NCBI GenBank assembly: GCA_964387685.1
Contig: CAYLXK010000004.1
Coordinates: 62,001-126,000, forward strand
Origin: Bryobacter sp964387685
GTDB lineage: Bacteria > Acidobacteriota > Terriglobia > Bryobacterales > Bryobacteraceae
Direction: 5' to 3'
DNA: 64,000 nucleotides
The position numbers and the translations under genes are program-made. The notes beneath the pieces are model-generated. The model was given only the letters and a program-made list of their open reading frames with translations, was not told the origin of the DNA and searched no databases. Shown piece after piece: positions 32,355 through 41,057 of this stretch. How positions within the stretch are numbered: the stretch's first letter is position 1; each line of letters begins with the position of its first letter.

Positions 32355-34030
32355 GCGTTTGCCGAAGAAGTGAACCCCCTTGGTTGCTTCCGGTGCCAAT
32401 CGCTTTGCTCCTGAAAGCCCTTGGCCACGCGGGCCAGCTTGCCCTCTGCAAACAAGTGCCCCGTAAACAGCAAGCCCACCGGCTCATTATTGGGGAAGCC
32501 GCACGGCACCACCATCTGCGGATGCCCCGTCAGGTTCGTCAGCGAAAGCGAGAGGGACGAATTCGGGCTCACCAGCGCGTCGTACTGCGCGAACCATTTG
32601 TCGAAGTCCCGCATCAACAACGTCCGCGCCCGCGCCGCCCGAATGTATTCCACCGCCGGCGTCGTGCGTGCGCTGCGGAAGGAGTTCGGCCAATCGTTCG
32701 GGCCTTGCCCATTCAACTTGTCGATCCCACCGCTGCGCGTCAAATCGTCAAAGGCGGCCGCAGCTTCGCACCCCAGCATCATGGTCACGGCCTGCGCGGG
32801 CAGTTCCGGCAGCGTGGCCTCCACCAGTTCCACGCCCGTCTTCCGCAAGGTCTCCAACGCCTCGGCATACGCCTTCTTGCGCGGCTCTTGGTTCACGCGG
32901 TCAAAATCGCTCCGCAGCACGCCCACCTTCTTGCCCTTGAGGGCCTCGGCCGCGTCCCAATCCAACGGCACGGGATAGCGCGCCGAGAGGTCCTGCCCAT
33001 CCGGTCCGTCCAGCGCCCGCAGCACCAACACGCAATCCTCCGCGCTGCGGCAGATCGGCCCGATCTTGTCCATCGTCCAGGACAGCGCCATGGCCCCCGT
33101 TCTCGGCACGCGTCCAAAGGTAGGCCGCAAGCCCGTCACCCCGCAGCGCGTCGACGGCGTCACAATCGAGCCCAACGTTTCCGTCCCTAGCGCAAAGCCT
33201 ACCAAGCCCGCCGCGGTTGCCGAGGCCGAACCTGCGCTTGAGCCCGACGACGTCTGTTCCACATTCCAAGGCGTCTTCGTCATCCCGCCGAACCACAGCC
33301 CGCCCAACGCCAACGCCCCCATCGAAAGCTTGCCCATCAGCACGGCGCCGGCCTCGCGCATCCGCACGATGGCCGTGGCATCGAGATCGATTATCTGGTC
33401 GCGATAGGGCTCCGCGCCCCACGTGGTCTTGATTCCCTTGGTGGCAAAAAGGTCCTTCGCGCCATAGGGAATGCCGTGCAGCGGCCCGCGATATCGGCCC
33501 GCTCGAATTTCGGCATCCGCCTGTCTCGCCTGCTCCCGGGCCAAGTCTTCCGTTAGTGTGATCGTGCACAAGAGCGTCGGCATGTGTTTTTTCATGCGCG
33601 CCAGGTACATTTCCGTCAACGCGAGCGAAGTGATTTTCTTGGCCCGCAATAGCGCCGCCAGGTCCGTCACCGGCCAAAACGCCAATTCCTCCACGTTCCT
33701 CCAAGGCCCTGGTTTTGCTTTGGAAGCGCGAAACAAAGCCTTTCCGCCCGGCAGCTTCATGCCCGGCAGCAAGGGAGAGAACGAAAGCGCCGGGTCAACA
33801 CCCGCGCCGATGTCCACGCCCCGCAGCGCCCTGAAGGTTTCCGCCGTACGCCGCAACGAAGGCAAAGCCTGATCCAACGCCTCATCGCGAAACTCCAGAC
33901 CCAATAGCCCCAGCGCCGTCTTCAACTCTTCGCGCGTCGGCCCCGTCCTGGACTGCCGGCTATCCTGGGCGTTCAACCCTAACCACGGCCCGAGCGCCGC
34001 CAATGCTTGTGCGATCTCTCTTCTCGTCAC
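32351..34030 (-). CDS. Amidase signature family protein, probably exported
   Basis: 559 residues starting at GTG 34030. The N-terminus reads TRREIAQALAALGPWLGLNA, which resembles a twin-arginine signal. The amidase signature follows: catalytic lysine in IPYGAKDLF, the cis-serine region EQTSSGSSAGSASATAAG and the nucleophile region GTETLGSIVTPS, a variant of GSDTGGSIR. The long N-terminal part (to about residue 120) is typical of acidobacterial and planctomycete members. The natural amide substrate is unknown; the family includes GatA, but the length, export signal and lack of gatB/gatC neighbours argue against that. Confidence 0.87.
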   Translation of the reverse strand: MTRREIAQALAALGPWLGLNAQDSRQSRTGPTREELKTALGLLGLEFRDEALDQALPSLRRTAETFRALRGVDIGAGVDPALSFSPLLPGMKLPGGKALFRASKAKPGPWRNVEELAFWPVTDLAALLRAKKITSLALTEMYLARMKKHMPTLLCTITLTEDLAREQARQADAEIRAGRYRGPLHGIPYGAKDLFATKGIKTTWGAEPYRDQIIDLDATAIVRMREAGAVLMGKLSMGALALGGLWFGGMTKTPWNVEQTSSGSSAGSASATAAGLVGFALGTETLGSIVTPSTRCGVTGLRPTFGRVPRTGAMALSWTMDKIGPICRSAEDCVLVLRALDGPDGQDLSARYPVPLDWDAAEALKGKKVGVLRSDFDRVNQEPRKKAYAEALETLRKTGVELVEATLPELPAQAVTMMLGCEAAAAFDDLTRSGGIDKLNGQGPNDWPNSFRSARTTPAVEYIRAARARTLLMRDFDKWFAQYDALVSPNSSLSLSLTNLTGHPQMVVPCGFPNNEPVGLLFTGHLFAEGKLARVAKGFQEQSDWHRKQPRGFTSSANA

Positions 34031-34063
34031 GATTCTTATGAGAATCGCATAGCCGCCCGAAGG

Positions 34064-34522
34064 CTAATTCAGGCCCGCCTGCTTCGCCGCGAATTCTCCC
34101 ACCACAGGGAGCCGCAACATTTCACCTTGGTAGGCCTTCCACATCAGGAAGAGCCAGAGCGCAAATCCCACCAGCCCGCCCACCAGGTAGACCGGCACCA
34201 ACAGCAACGCAAAGATCGACACCGCGGCGGAAACAATGCCCAGCACGATCCAGAACGCGATCCACGCCAGGGTCATGAAGATCGATTGCCACGCGTGAAA
34301 GCGTATGGTCGCATTCTGGTTGTAGGGCGCTAGGGCCAGAAAGATGATGCCCGTCAGCGCTCCGAAGAAATAGGTTAGCGCCGCCGCCAGATTGTCCGGC
34401 ATGCCTGCGGCGGCCGTGGGCGCCGTCTGCGGGCCGGCAGCCATACCTCCCGCTACGGGTGTCCCGCACTTCTGACAAAACGCACCCTGCACCTCGGTGC
34501 CGCAGTTTGCACAAAATGGCAT
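34064..34522 (-). CDS. Small zinc-ribbon membrane protein (DUF4870-like)
   Basis: 152 residues. The N-terminus is a zinc ribbon with CANC and CQKC pairs in the first 20 residues, followed by an Ala/Pro linker and three or four membrane helices (about 43-65 YFFGALTGIIFLALA, 78-100, 103-130). The phrases YNQNATIRFHAWQSIF and LFLMWKAYQGE are those of the DUF4870/YtzI-like group. Function unknown. A strong GGAGG lies about 8 bases before the ATG. Confidence 0.8.
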   Translation of the reverse strand: MPFCANCGTEVQGAFCQKCGTPVAGGMAAGPQTAPTAAAGMPDNLAAALTYFFGALTGIIFLALAPYNQNATIRFHAWQSIFMTLAWIAFWIVLGIVSAAVSIFALLLVPVYLVGGLVGFALWLFLMWKAYQGEMLRLPVVGEFAAKQAGLN

Positions 34523-34592
34523 CGCGATTCCCCTCCTCCAAGATTCCAGCCCCGGTACTATAGCGAAAAACGAGTTGGAAAGGAAGCCTCGC

Positions 34593-35777
34593 TCACCCTC
34601 GCGGGAACAACCCCGAATACGCCTCCAGGTACTTCAGCCCCGCACCCGTGTTGTAAATTACGATGCGTTCCTCCGGCGAGAGAAATCCGCTAGCCAGCAG
34701 GCGCCGCACCGCCGCCACACAAGCCGCTCCTTCCGGCGCCACAAACATTCCCTCTTTTTCGGCCAGTTCCACGCCCGCCGCCAGCGCCTCTTCGTCGCCG
34801 ATGGCGATGGCCGTCCCTTTAGATTCCCGCACCGCCCGTAGAATTAGGAAATCCCCCAGCGGCTTTGGCACCCGCAACCCGCTCGACACCGTTTGCGCAT
34901 TCTCGAAAAACGTCGAACGCTCCGCCCCCTGTTCAAAGGCCCGCACAATCGGTTGGCAGCCTTCGGCCTGCACCGCGATCATCTTCGGCCGTTTGCCCGG
35001 CGCGATCCACCCCAGCGTCTCCATTTCCGCAAACGCTTTCCACATACCAATCAGTCCCACGCCACCGCCCGTCGGATACAGAATCACATCCGGCAAGCGC
35101 CACTGCAGTTGCTCGGCCAGTTCGTAGCCCATCGTCTTCTTGCCTTCAATCCGATACGGCTCCTTCAAGGTCGATATCTCAAACCACCCCTCCGCCTCCT
35201 TGCGCTCGGCCACGATTTTTGCGCAATCGCTGATCAAGCCATCCACCAGCGTCACCTTCGCGCCAAACGCCTTGCACTCGATGAAGTTCGCGTGCGGCAC
35301 ATCCTGCGGCATGAAGATATGGCACTCCATTCCCGCCGCCGCGGCATAGGCCGCCGACGCCGACGCGGCATTGCCCGCCGACGGAATCGCGATCTTCGTG
35401 ATCCCTAACTCCTTGCACATGGAAATCGCGCAGCTTAGCCCCCGAGCCTTAAAGCTCGCCGTTGGGTTCAAGCCCTCGTCCTTGATCCAAAGATCCTTCG
35501 CGCCCATGCCCGCGCCCAGCACATCGGCTTTCACCAGCGCGGTCATCCCCTCGCCCAAAGTTACAATCGAGGCCGGCTTGGCCACCGGCAGCACCGGCGC
35601 ATAGCGCCACATGTTCGAAGGACCCGAAGAGATCCAATCCCGGTTCCATCCGTCGCGCGCCTTTTCGAGGTCATAGCGTACGAGATACGGCCAGCCGTCC
35701 GGCGAGAGGTTCTGGGCTTCCAGATGCGAATAAGTCTTGCCGGTTCCAGAGCACTCCAGGTGCGAAATAGTAGTCAT
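34593..35777 (-). CDS. Threonine synthase-like PLP enzyme, zinc ribbon degraded
   Basis: 394 residues. The PLP fold is intact: Lys110 in NPTASFKARG, SAGNAASASAAYAAAAG, YPTGGGVGLIGMW and a C-terminal YNTGAGLKYLE. The N-terminus aligns with the zinc ribbon of threonine synthases (LECSGTGKTY ... YLVRYDLE) but three of the four cysteines are gone; only Cys9 remains. The motif NPTASFKARG and overall sequence resemble the plant-like threonine synthase group, while 27822-29126 is a different paralogue. It may have threonine synthase, threonine ammonia-lyase or cysteate synthase-like activity; the exact reaction is open. It is divergent from the M14 peptidase operon. Confidence 0.82.
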   Translation of the reverse strand: MTTISHLECSGTGKTYSHLEAQNLSPDGWPYLVRYDLEKARDGWNRDWISSGPSNMWRYAPVLPVAKPASIVTLGEGMTALVKADVLGAGMGAKDLWIKDEGLNPTASFKARGLSCAISMCKELGITKIAIPSAGNAASASAAYAAAAGMECHIFMPQDVPHANFIECKAFGAKVTLVDGLISDCAKIVAERKEAEGWFEISTLKEPYRIEGKKTMGYELAEQLQWRLPDVILYPTGGGVGLIGMWKAFAEMETLGWIAPGKRPKMIAVQAEGCQPIVRAFEQGAERSTFFENAQTVSSGLRVPKPLGDFLILRAVRESKGTAIAIGDEEALAAGVELAEKEGMFVAPEGAACVAAVRRLLASGFLSPEERIVIYNTGAGLKYLEAYSGLFPRG

Positions 35778-35794
35778 TGCGGGAGCTAAAGAGC

Positions 35795-35800
35795 TATAGT
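35795..35800 (+). promoter_or_regulatory. -10-like hexamer before the M14 peptidase/pilus-like operon
   Basis: TATAGT lies 9 bases before the ATG at 35810, in the 32-base gap between divergent genes. No clear -35 is visible. A start about 7 bases beyond it would give an almost leaderless message. Confidence 0.4.
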
Positions 35801-35809
35801 AACGAAATC

Positions 35810-38752
35810 ATGAAACGGCTCCTTTCCTTTGCTTTACTTGTTGCCGTCTCCTCCCTCTGGGGGCAGCAGAAACTCGACGAAGCCTACACCGCCAAAATCC
35901 GCGAATTCACCACCGAAAAGCACTTCCTCACCGAACTCGTCGATCACCTCCCCGCCGACCCCAAAGTCCCCACTCCCGAAAAAATCCTCGGCTACATCGC
36001 CGGCACGCCCTTCAAGCTGACCCACGCCTCCAATGTCCACAAATACTTCCGCGCGCTCGGCGCCGCCACGCCGCGCGTCAAGATCTTTAACATCGGCTCC
36101 AGCGAAGAAGGCCGCGAAATGATCGTCGCCTGCATCTCCGACGAAGCCAATCTCGCCAAGCTCGACCGCCACAAGCAACTCATGTCCAAGCTTGCCGACC
36201 CGCGCGTCACCCCACCCGCCGAGGCCGCCGCCATCATGAAGGAAGTCGTGCCCATGTACTGGCTCACGGGTTCTCTGCACTCCACCGAAACCGGCAGCCC
36301 CGAAATGCTCATGGAGCTCGCCTATCGCCTGGCCGTCGAAGACTCCGAGTTCATCCAAACCATCCGCAAGAACATGATCGTCATGATCACGCCCGTCACC
36401 GACGTCGACGGCCGCGAGCGCATGGTGGACCTCTATAACTGGAAGCGCGCCCACGAAAAACAGGCGGCCCCCAGCCTCATCTATTGGGGCAAATACGTCG
36501 CCCACGACAATAACCGCGACGGCATGAGCCTCTCCCTCGCCCTTACGCGCAACGTCTGGAAGACTTTCTTCGATTACCACCCCCTAGTGCTTCACGACCT
36601 GCACGAGAGCGTCCCCTTTCTTTATGTCTCCACCGGCATGGGTCCCTACAATGCCTGGTACGACCCTATGTTGATCAGCGAGTGGCAAAAGCTGGCCTAC
36701 CACGAGGTCGAGCAGATGACCAAGCAGGGCGTCCCCGGCGTTTGGACCCACGGCTTCTACGACGGCTGGGCCGCCAACTACATGTTCCTCGCCGCCAATG
36801 GCCACAACGCCATCGGCCGCTTCTATGAAACCTTTGGCAACGGCGGCGCGGATACGCGCAAGCGCACCGTCCCTGGAGCTTCCACCACCCGCACCTGGTT
36901 CCGCCCCAATCCCCCGCTTCCGGAAGTGAATTGGAGCATTCGCAACAACGTCAACCTGCAGCAGTCCGGCTCGCTCTACGCCTTAAACTACACCGCGCGC
37001 AACAAGGCGGAGTTCCTCGATAACTTCTATAAAAAATCCCAGCGCAGCATCGCCAAGGCCGCTACCGAAGGCCCCGCCGCCTACGTCATCCCCGGCGACA
37101 CCAAGCGCCCCGTCCTCGCCGCGGACCTCCTCAAGATCATGGAGTACCAGGGCGTGGAGGTCCACAAGCTCAATGCCGAAGCCGAAGTCGCGCTGAAGAA
37201 TGCCAAGCGAAAATTCCCCGCCGGCAGCTACGTCATTCGTATGGACCAGCCGTATTCCCGCATGGCCGACATGCTCCTCGACCTGCAGTATTACAGCGTC
37301 AACGACACCCGCCCCTACGACGACACCGGCTGGAGCCTCGGCTACCTGCGCAACATTGAAACCGTGCGCGTCACCGACGGATCGATTCTCAAGGCGGCCA
37401 TGACCAAGCTCAACGGCACGCCCGTCATCCCCTCGCAACTCTCCGGCGCCTCGGCGCCCAAGGCCTACCTCATCGCCAACACCGCCGACCATGGCTTGGC
37501 CACCTTCCGCTACGCCCTCAAGAACGTCAAGATGTGGGCCGCCGAAAGCGCCTTTGCCGCCGCCGGCCTGAACTTCGGCCCGGGGAGCGTCATCATTCCC
37601 GCCGAAAACACCTCTCGTTCCGCCCTCGAAGCTGCGGCCAAAGACCTCGGCCTCAAGATCACCGCCGTCGATAGCGTCCCCAGCGTCTCCAAACACGACC
37701 TGGCTGCCGCCCGCATCGCTCTCGTCCATACCTGGACCAGTACACAGAACGAAGGCTGGGTCCGTCTCGCCCTCGATGCCGCCAAAGTCCCCTACGACTA
37801 CATCAGCGATCACAAGATTCGCGACACCGCCGACCTGCGCTCCAAGTACGACGTCATCCTCTGGGGTCCCATCAACGGCTCTTCGCAACGCATCGTGAAC
37901 GGCATCCCGAAACGCGCCGGTGAGCCCGCCATCCCCTGGAAAGCCAGCGAGCTCACGCCCAGCTTTGGCACCGGCCCCGACCAAACGGACGATATCCGCG
38001 GCGGCATGGGCCTGGAAGGCGTCCTCAACCTGCGCCGCTTTGTGGAAGCCGGCGGCCTCTTCCTGACCATCCAAGGCAACGCGTCCATCCCCATCGATTA
38101 CGGCCTTGTCGAAGGCGTCTCCATCCAGCCCACCCGCGAACTCCAAGCCTCCGGAAGCGTTCTCTCCAGCTACGTCTCCGATAAGCTCAGCCCCATCGTC
38201 TACGGCTACGACGAAAAGATTCCTCTGTACTTCAAAAACGCTCCGGTCTTCCAAGTCAGCCTCGGCGGCGGCTTGGGCGGTGGCGGGCAGGCTGCTCCTG
38301 CAGGTCGCGTCACCGGCCGCGGCGGCCTCAACGATCCCGACGTAGTCCAGGGCCGTCCTCCCGTCGAGGCGCCCAAGCCTCCCGTGCTTCGTCCCGGCGA
38401 AGAAGCGCCGCTGACGGAAGAAATGCGCGAAGCCATGCGCGCCTACCTGCCCGCCGACAACATGCGCCCCCGCACCATCGTCAAATGGAGCCCCGAGAAC
38501 GAACTCCTTATCTCCGGCATGCTGGCCGGCGGCCGCGAACTCGCCCACAAACCCGCCATCGTCGACATCCCCGTCGGCCAGGGTCACATCGTCCTTTTCG
38601 CCAATAACCCCATGTGGCGCCACCAGACCCAAGGCAGTTGGAATCTGGTTTTCAATGCCGCCATGAACTTCGCCCACTTGCACGCGGGGCGCGCTCCTGC
38701 CGTTTCGGTCAACGAATCGGGTGCCCGCAGCGTCATTGCTAATGAGCAGTGA
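35810..38752 (+). CDS. Secreted M14-family zinc carboxypeptidase-like protein
   Basis: 980 residues from ATG 35810, which opens a signal peptide (MKRLLSFALLVAVSSLWGQ). The M14 domain spans about residues 40-420: zinc ligands His157 and Glu160 in GSLHSTETGSPE and a histidine in VLHDLHES (His262 or His265). The remaining 550 residues contain a substrate-side and a flavodoxin-like or glutamine-amidotransferase-like region (IALVHTWTSTQNEGWVRLAL) and a Gly-rich insert near residue 825. Similar large M14 proteins occur in Acidobacteria and Bacteroidetes. Its stop overlaps the next start (GTGA), so it heads the pilus-like operon, and it may trim cell-wall peptides or exported proteins (inference). 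Confidence 0.87.
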   Translation: MKRLLSFALLVAVSSLWGQQKLDEAYTAKIREFTTEKHFLTELVDHLPADPKVPTPEKILGYIAGTPFKLTHASNVHKYFRALGAATPRVKIFNIGSSEEGREMIVACISDEANLAKLDRHKQLMSKLADPRVTPPAEAAAIMKEVVPMYWLTGSLHSTETGSPEMLMELAYRLAVEDSEFIQTIRKNMIVMITPVTDVDGRERMVDLYNWKRAHEKQAAPSLIYWGKYVAHDNNRDGMSLSLALTRNVWKTFFDYHPLVLHDLHESVPFLYVSTGMGPYNAWYDPMLISEWQKLAYHEVEQMTKQGVPGVWTHGFYDGWAANYMFLAANGHNAIGRFYETFGNGGADTRKRTVPGASTTRTWFRPNPPLPEVNWSIRNNVNLQQSGSLYALNYTARNKAEFLDNFYKKSQRSIAKAATEGPAAYVIPGDTKRPVLAADLLKIMEYQGVEVHKLNAEAEVALKNAKRKFPAGSYVIRMDQPYSRMADMLLDLQYYSVNDTRPYDDTGWSLGYLRNIETVRVTDGSILKAAMTKLNGTPVIPSQLSGASAPKAYLIANTADHGLATFRYALKNVKMWAAESAFAAAGLNFGPGSVIIPAENTSRSALEAAAKDLGLKITAVDSVPSVSKHDLAAARIALVHTWTSTQNEGWVRLALDAAKVPYDYISDHKIRDTADLRSKYDVILWGPINGSSQRIVNGIPKRAGEPAIPWKASELTPSFGTGPDQTDDIRGGMGLEGVLNLRRFVEAGGLFLTIQGNASIPIDYGLVEGVSIQPTRELQASGSVLSSYVSDKLSPIVYGYDEKIPLYFKNAPVFQVSLGGGLGGGGQAAPAGRVTGRGGLNDPDVVQGRPPVEAPKPPVLRPGEEAPLTEEMREAMRAYLPADNMRPRTIVKWSPENELLISGMLAGGRELAHKPAIVDIPVGQGHIVLFANNPMWRHQTQGSWNLVFNAAMNFAHLHAGRAPAVSVNESGARSVIANEQ

Positions 38753-39444
38753 TCTCGCGCCTTTCCATCTTCGCCTTAGCTTCTCTCCCGCTTTGGAGCG
38801 CCCAGTTCGCGGTGCTCCAAAGCGGATTCCGGCTTTCGTTTGAACGGGCCGAAAGTGTGGGCCATGAAATCCGCCTCCATCGCCACGGCGGAGACATCAC
38901 CATCCGAGCCGCCGATGTCGCGGAGTGGCTAAGCGAAGAAGATCCACCGCCTGCACCTGTCTTGCCTGCCCCAGTTGCGCCTGCCCCAGTTGCGCCTACC
39001 CCAGTTGCGCCTACGCCCCTCGCCCCCTCACCCGCGTCTCCGATCCCGTCTGCCCAGTCCATCCCGGAACTCATCCGCGAGGCCGCAGCCATTCATGGCC
39101 TGCCCGAAAAATTCGTTCGGAGCGTCGCCCTGGCCGAAAGCGCCCTCCAGCCTGACGCCGTCAGCCCCAAAGGCGCTCTCGGCGTCATGCAACTCATGCC
39201 CACCACCGCCCGCCAGCTTGGCGTGGACCCCTCGGAAGTGCGCGAAAATATTGAGGGTGGTACCCGGCTCCTGCGCGACCTCCTGGTGAAATATCAAAAC
39301 GACCCCGATCAGGTCCGCAAGGCGCTGGCCGCTTACAACGCCGGCCCAGGTGCGGTAAAGAAATTTAACGGCGTCCCTCCTTACCGGGAAACGCGGACCT
39401 ACGTGGACCGCGTGCTGCGCGCCTATCAAGACAAAACGAACTAA
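38749..39444 (+). CDS. Lytic transglycosylase, SLT family
   Basis: 231 residues from GTG 38749, overlapping the M14 stop by 4 bases. A signal peptide (about 1-18) is followed by a 45-residue region, a Pro/Ala/Val linker made of 15-base DNA repeats, and an SLT domain (about 105-225) with the catalytic glutamate in SVALAESALQP, then GALGVMQLMPTTARQLGV and AAYNAGPGAV. These enzymes cut peptidoglycan to make room for envelope-spanning machines. Placement directly before a PilB/GspE ATPase gene fits that role. Confidence 0.92.
   Translation: MISRLSIFALASLPLWSAQFAVLQSGFRLSFERAESVGHEIRLHRHGGDITIRAADVAEWLSEEDPPPAPVLPAPVAPAPVAPTPVAPTPLAPSPASPIPSAQSIPELIREAAAIHGLPEKFVRSVALAESALQPDAVSPKGALGVMQLMPTTARQLGVDPSEVRENIEGGTRLLRDLLVKYQNDPDQVRKALAAYNAGPGAVKKFNGVPPYRETRTYVDRVLRAYQDKTN
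38969..39013 (+). repeat. Three 15-base tandem repeats in the SLT gene linker
   Basis: The unit CCCCAGTTGCGCCT(G/A) occurs three times in a row and encodes repeated Pro-Val-Ala-Pro steps in the linker between the N-terminal part and the SLT domain. The in-frame unit length allows length changes without frameshift. Confidence 0.85.
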
Positions 39445-41057
39445 TGGCAACCGACAAGGTCCTCCTCAAAAACTCCGAACAGGAAGAAGCCGACGCGCGC
39501 CGCCTCGCCTTGCGCTATCGCGCCGAGTACGTCGATCTCAAAAGCGCCGGCATCGACCACGACCTCTTTCGCACCATCCAGGTCGATCTCATGTTCCGCT
39601 ATAACTTCGTGCCGATGCACTCGGAGAACGGCACGCTTGAGATCGCCATTGCGGACCCCCGCAACCTCCAGTTAATCGACGAACTATCGAATCTCCTCGG
39701 CAAGAAGCTCAAGATCAAGGTCGCCACCTTGAGCCAGATTTCGGATCTGCTCAAGAAAACCGAGCAGTCCCAGCGTGTCCTCGAAGAAGTCACCGAAGGC
39801 TTTACCCTCGACGTCGTCGCCGAGGACAACCCCGAGGAAACCCTTTCCATCGACAAGCTGGGCGCAGATTCTTCCACCGCTCCCGTCATCCGCCTCGTGG
39901 ATACCACGATCTTCAATGCTCTTGAACGCCGCGCCTCGGATATTCACATCGAGACCCGCGACCAGGAAGTGGCCATCAAGTACCGCATCGACGGCGTCCT
40001 CCATTACGCCATGCCGCCCATTGCCAAGGACTGGCACAGCGCCATCATCTCCCGCATCAAGGTCATGAGCGAACTCGACATCGCCGAGCGCCGCGTTCCC
40101 CAGGACGGCCGCTTCCGCGTTCGTTACAAGGGCCGCCTCATCGATTTCCGCGTCTCCATCATGCCCACCGTCCACGGCGAAGACAGCGTTTTGCGCGTCC
40201 TCGACAAAGAAAGCATGTCGGAGAAGTTTGCCCGCCTGAGCCTGGAGGTCGTCGGCTTCTCCGAGCGCGACGTCACCAAGTTCCGCCGTTATATCAAGGA
40301 GCCCTACGGCATGGTCCTCGTCACGGGCCCCACCGGCTCCGGCAAGACCACCACCCTCTACGCCTCCTTGAGCGAAATCCAGAACGACGAAGACAAGATC
40401 ATTACCATCGAAGACCCCGTCGAATACCAGCTCAAGGGCATCACGCAGATTCCCGTCAACGAGAAGAAGGGCCTCACCTTCGCGCGCGGTCTGCGCTCCA
40501 TTCTGCGCCACGATCCCGACAAGATCCTCGTCGGCGAGATCCGCGACCAGGAAACCGCCATCATCGCGATCAATGCCGCCCTCACCGGCCACTTGGTCTT
40601 CACCACCGTCCACGCCAACAATGTTTTCGACGTCCTCGGCCGCTTCCTCAACATGGGCGTCGAGCCCTATAACTTCGTCAGCGCGCTGAACTGCATTCTG
40701 GCGCAGCGCCTGGTGCGCCAGATTTGTCCCCACTGCAAAACGCGCGCCACCTACAGCGAGCAGGAACTGCTCGACAGCGGCCTCAAGCCCGAGCAATGGA
40801 TCGACACGCCTCTCTATGAAGGCAAGGGCTGCTTTGAATGCGGCGGCACCGGTTACCGCGGCCGGACGGCGATTCACGAATTGCTGGATCTGACCGAAGA
40901 GATCCGTGAGCTGATTCTGGAGCGCAAGGCTACGTCCCAAATCCGCAACGTCGCCCGCCAACAGGGCATGACCACCCTGCGCGAGAGTGCCGTCGAGCGC
41001 CTGCGCGAGGGCATCACCACCCTCAAGGAAATCAATAAGGTAACGTTTGTGGAATGA
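39444..41057 (+). CDS. GspE/PilB-type assembly ATPase
   Basis: 537 residues; the start shares one base with the previous stop (TAATG). An N-terminal MshEN-type domain (about 1-140, FVPMHSENGTLEIAIADPRN) precedes the ATPase: ASDIHIETRDQ, Walker A GPTGSGKTT (about 295-303), Asp box ITIEDPVEYQ, Walker B ILVGEIRDQETA, His box TGHLVFTTVHANN, and a tetracysteine zinc element (CPHC ... CFECGGTGYRGR). It powers pseudopilin assembly in type II secretion or type IV pili. Without a secretin or platform gene nearby, the exact system is open. Confidence 0.95.
   Translation: MATDKVLLKNSEQEEADARRLALRYRAEYVDLKSAGIDHDLFRTIQVDLMFRYNFVPMHSENGTLEIAIADPRNLQLIDELSNLLGKKLKIKVATLSQISDLLKKTEQSQRVLEEVTEGFTLDVVAEDNPEETLSIDKLGADSSTAPVIRLVDTTIFNALERRASDIHIETRDQEVAIKYRIDGVLHYAMPPIAKDWHSAIISRIKVMSELDIAERRVPQDGRFRVRYKGRLIDFRVSIMPTVHGEDSVLRVLDKESMSEKFARLSLEVVGFSERDVTKFRRYIKEPYGMVLVTGPTGSGKTTTLYASLSEIQNDEDKIITIEDPVEYQLKGITQIPVNEKKGLTFARGLRSILRHDPDKILVGEIRDQETAIIAINAALTGHLVFTTVHANNVFDVLGRFLNMGVEPYNFVSALNCILAQRLVRQICPHCKTRATYSEQELLDSGLKPEQWIDTPLYEGKGCFECGGTGYRGRTAIHELLDLTEEIRELILERKATSQIRNVARQQGMTTLRESAVERLREGITTLKEINKVTFVE

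Noticed and set aside
32351..34030. Amidase considered as GatA of the tRNA amidotransferase
   Set aside because: It has a Tat-like N-terminus, is longer than GatA and has no gatB or gatC neighbour.
36983..38683. 566-codon open frame on the minus strand opposite the M14 peptidase gene
   Set aside because: It is antisense to a well-supported gene, low-complexity (Gly/Asp/Ala-rich) and produced by the strong C-ending codon bias of the + strand.
38969..39013. Short tandem repeats considered as a CRISPR array
   Set aside because: The units are 15 bases without spacers and encode an in-frame Pro-rich linker.
39684..40961. 425-codon minus-strand frame opposite the GspE/PilB-type ATPase
   Set aside because: A complete ATPase with all motifs is on the + strand; the antisense frame is Asp/Gly/Ala-rich filler.
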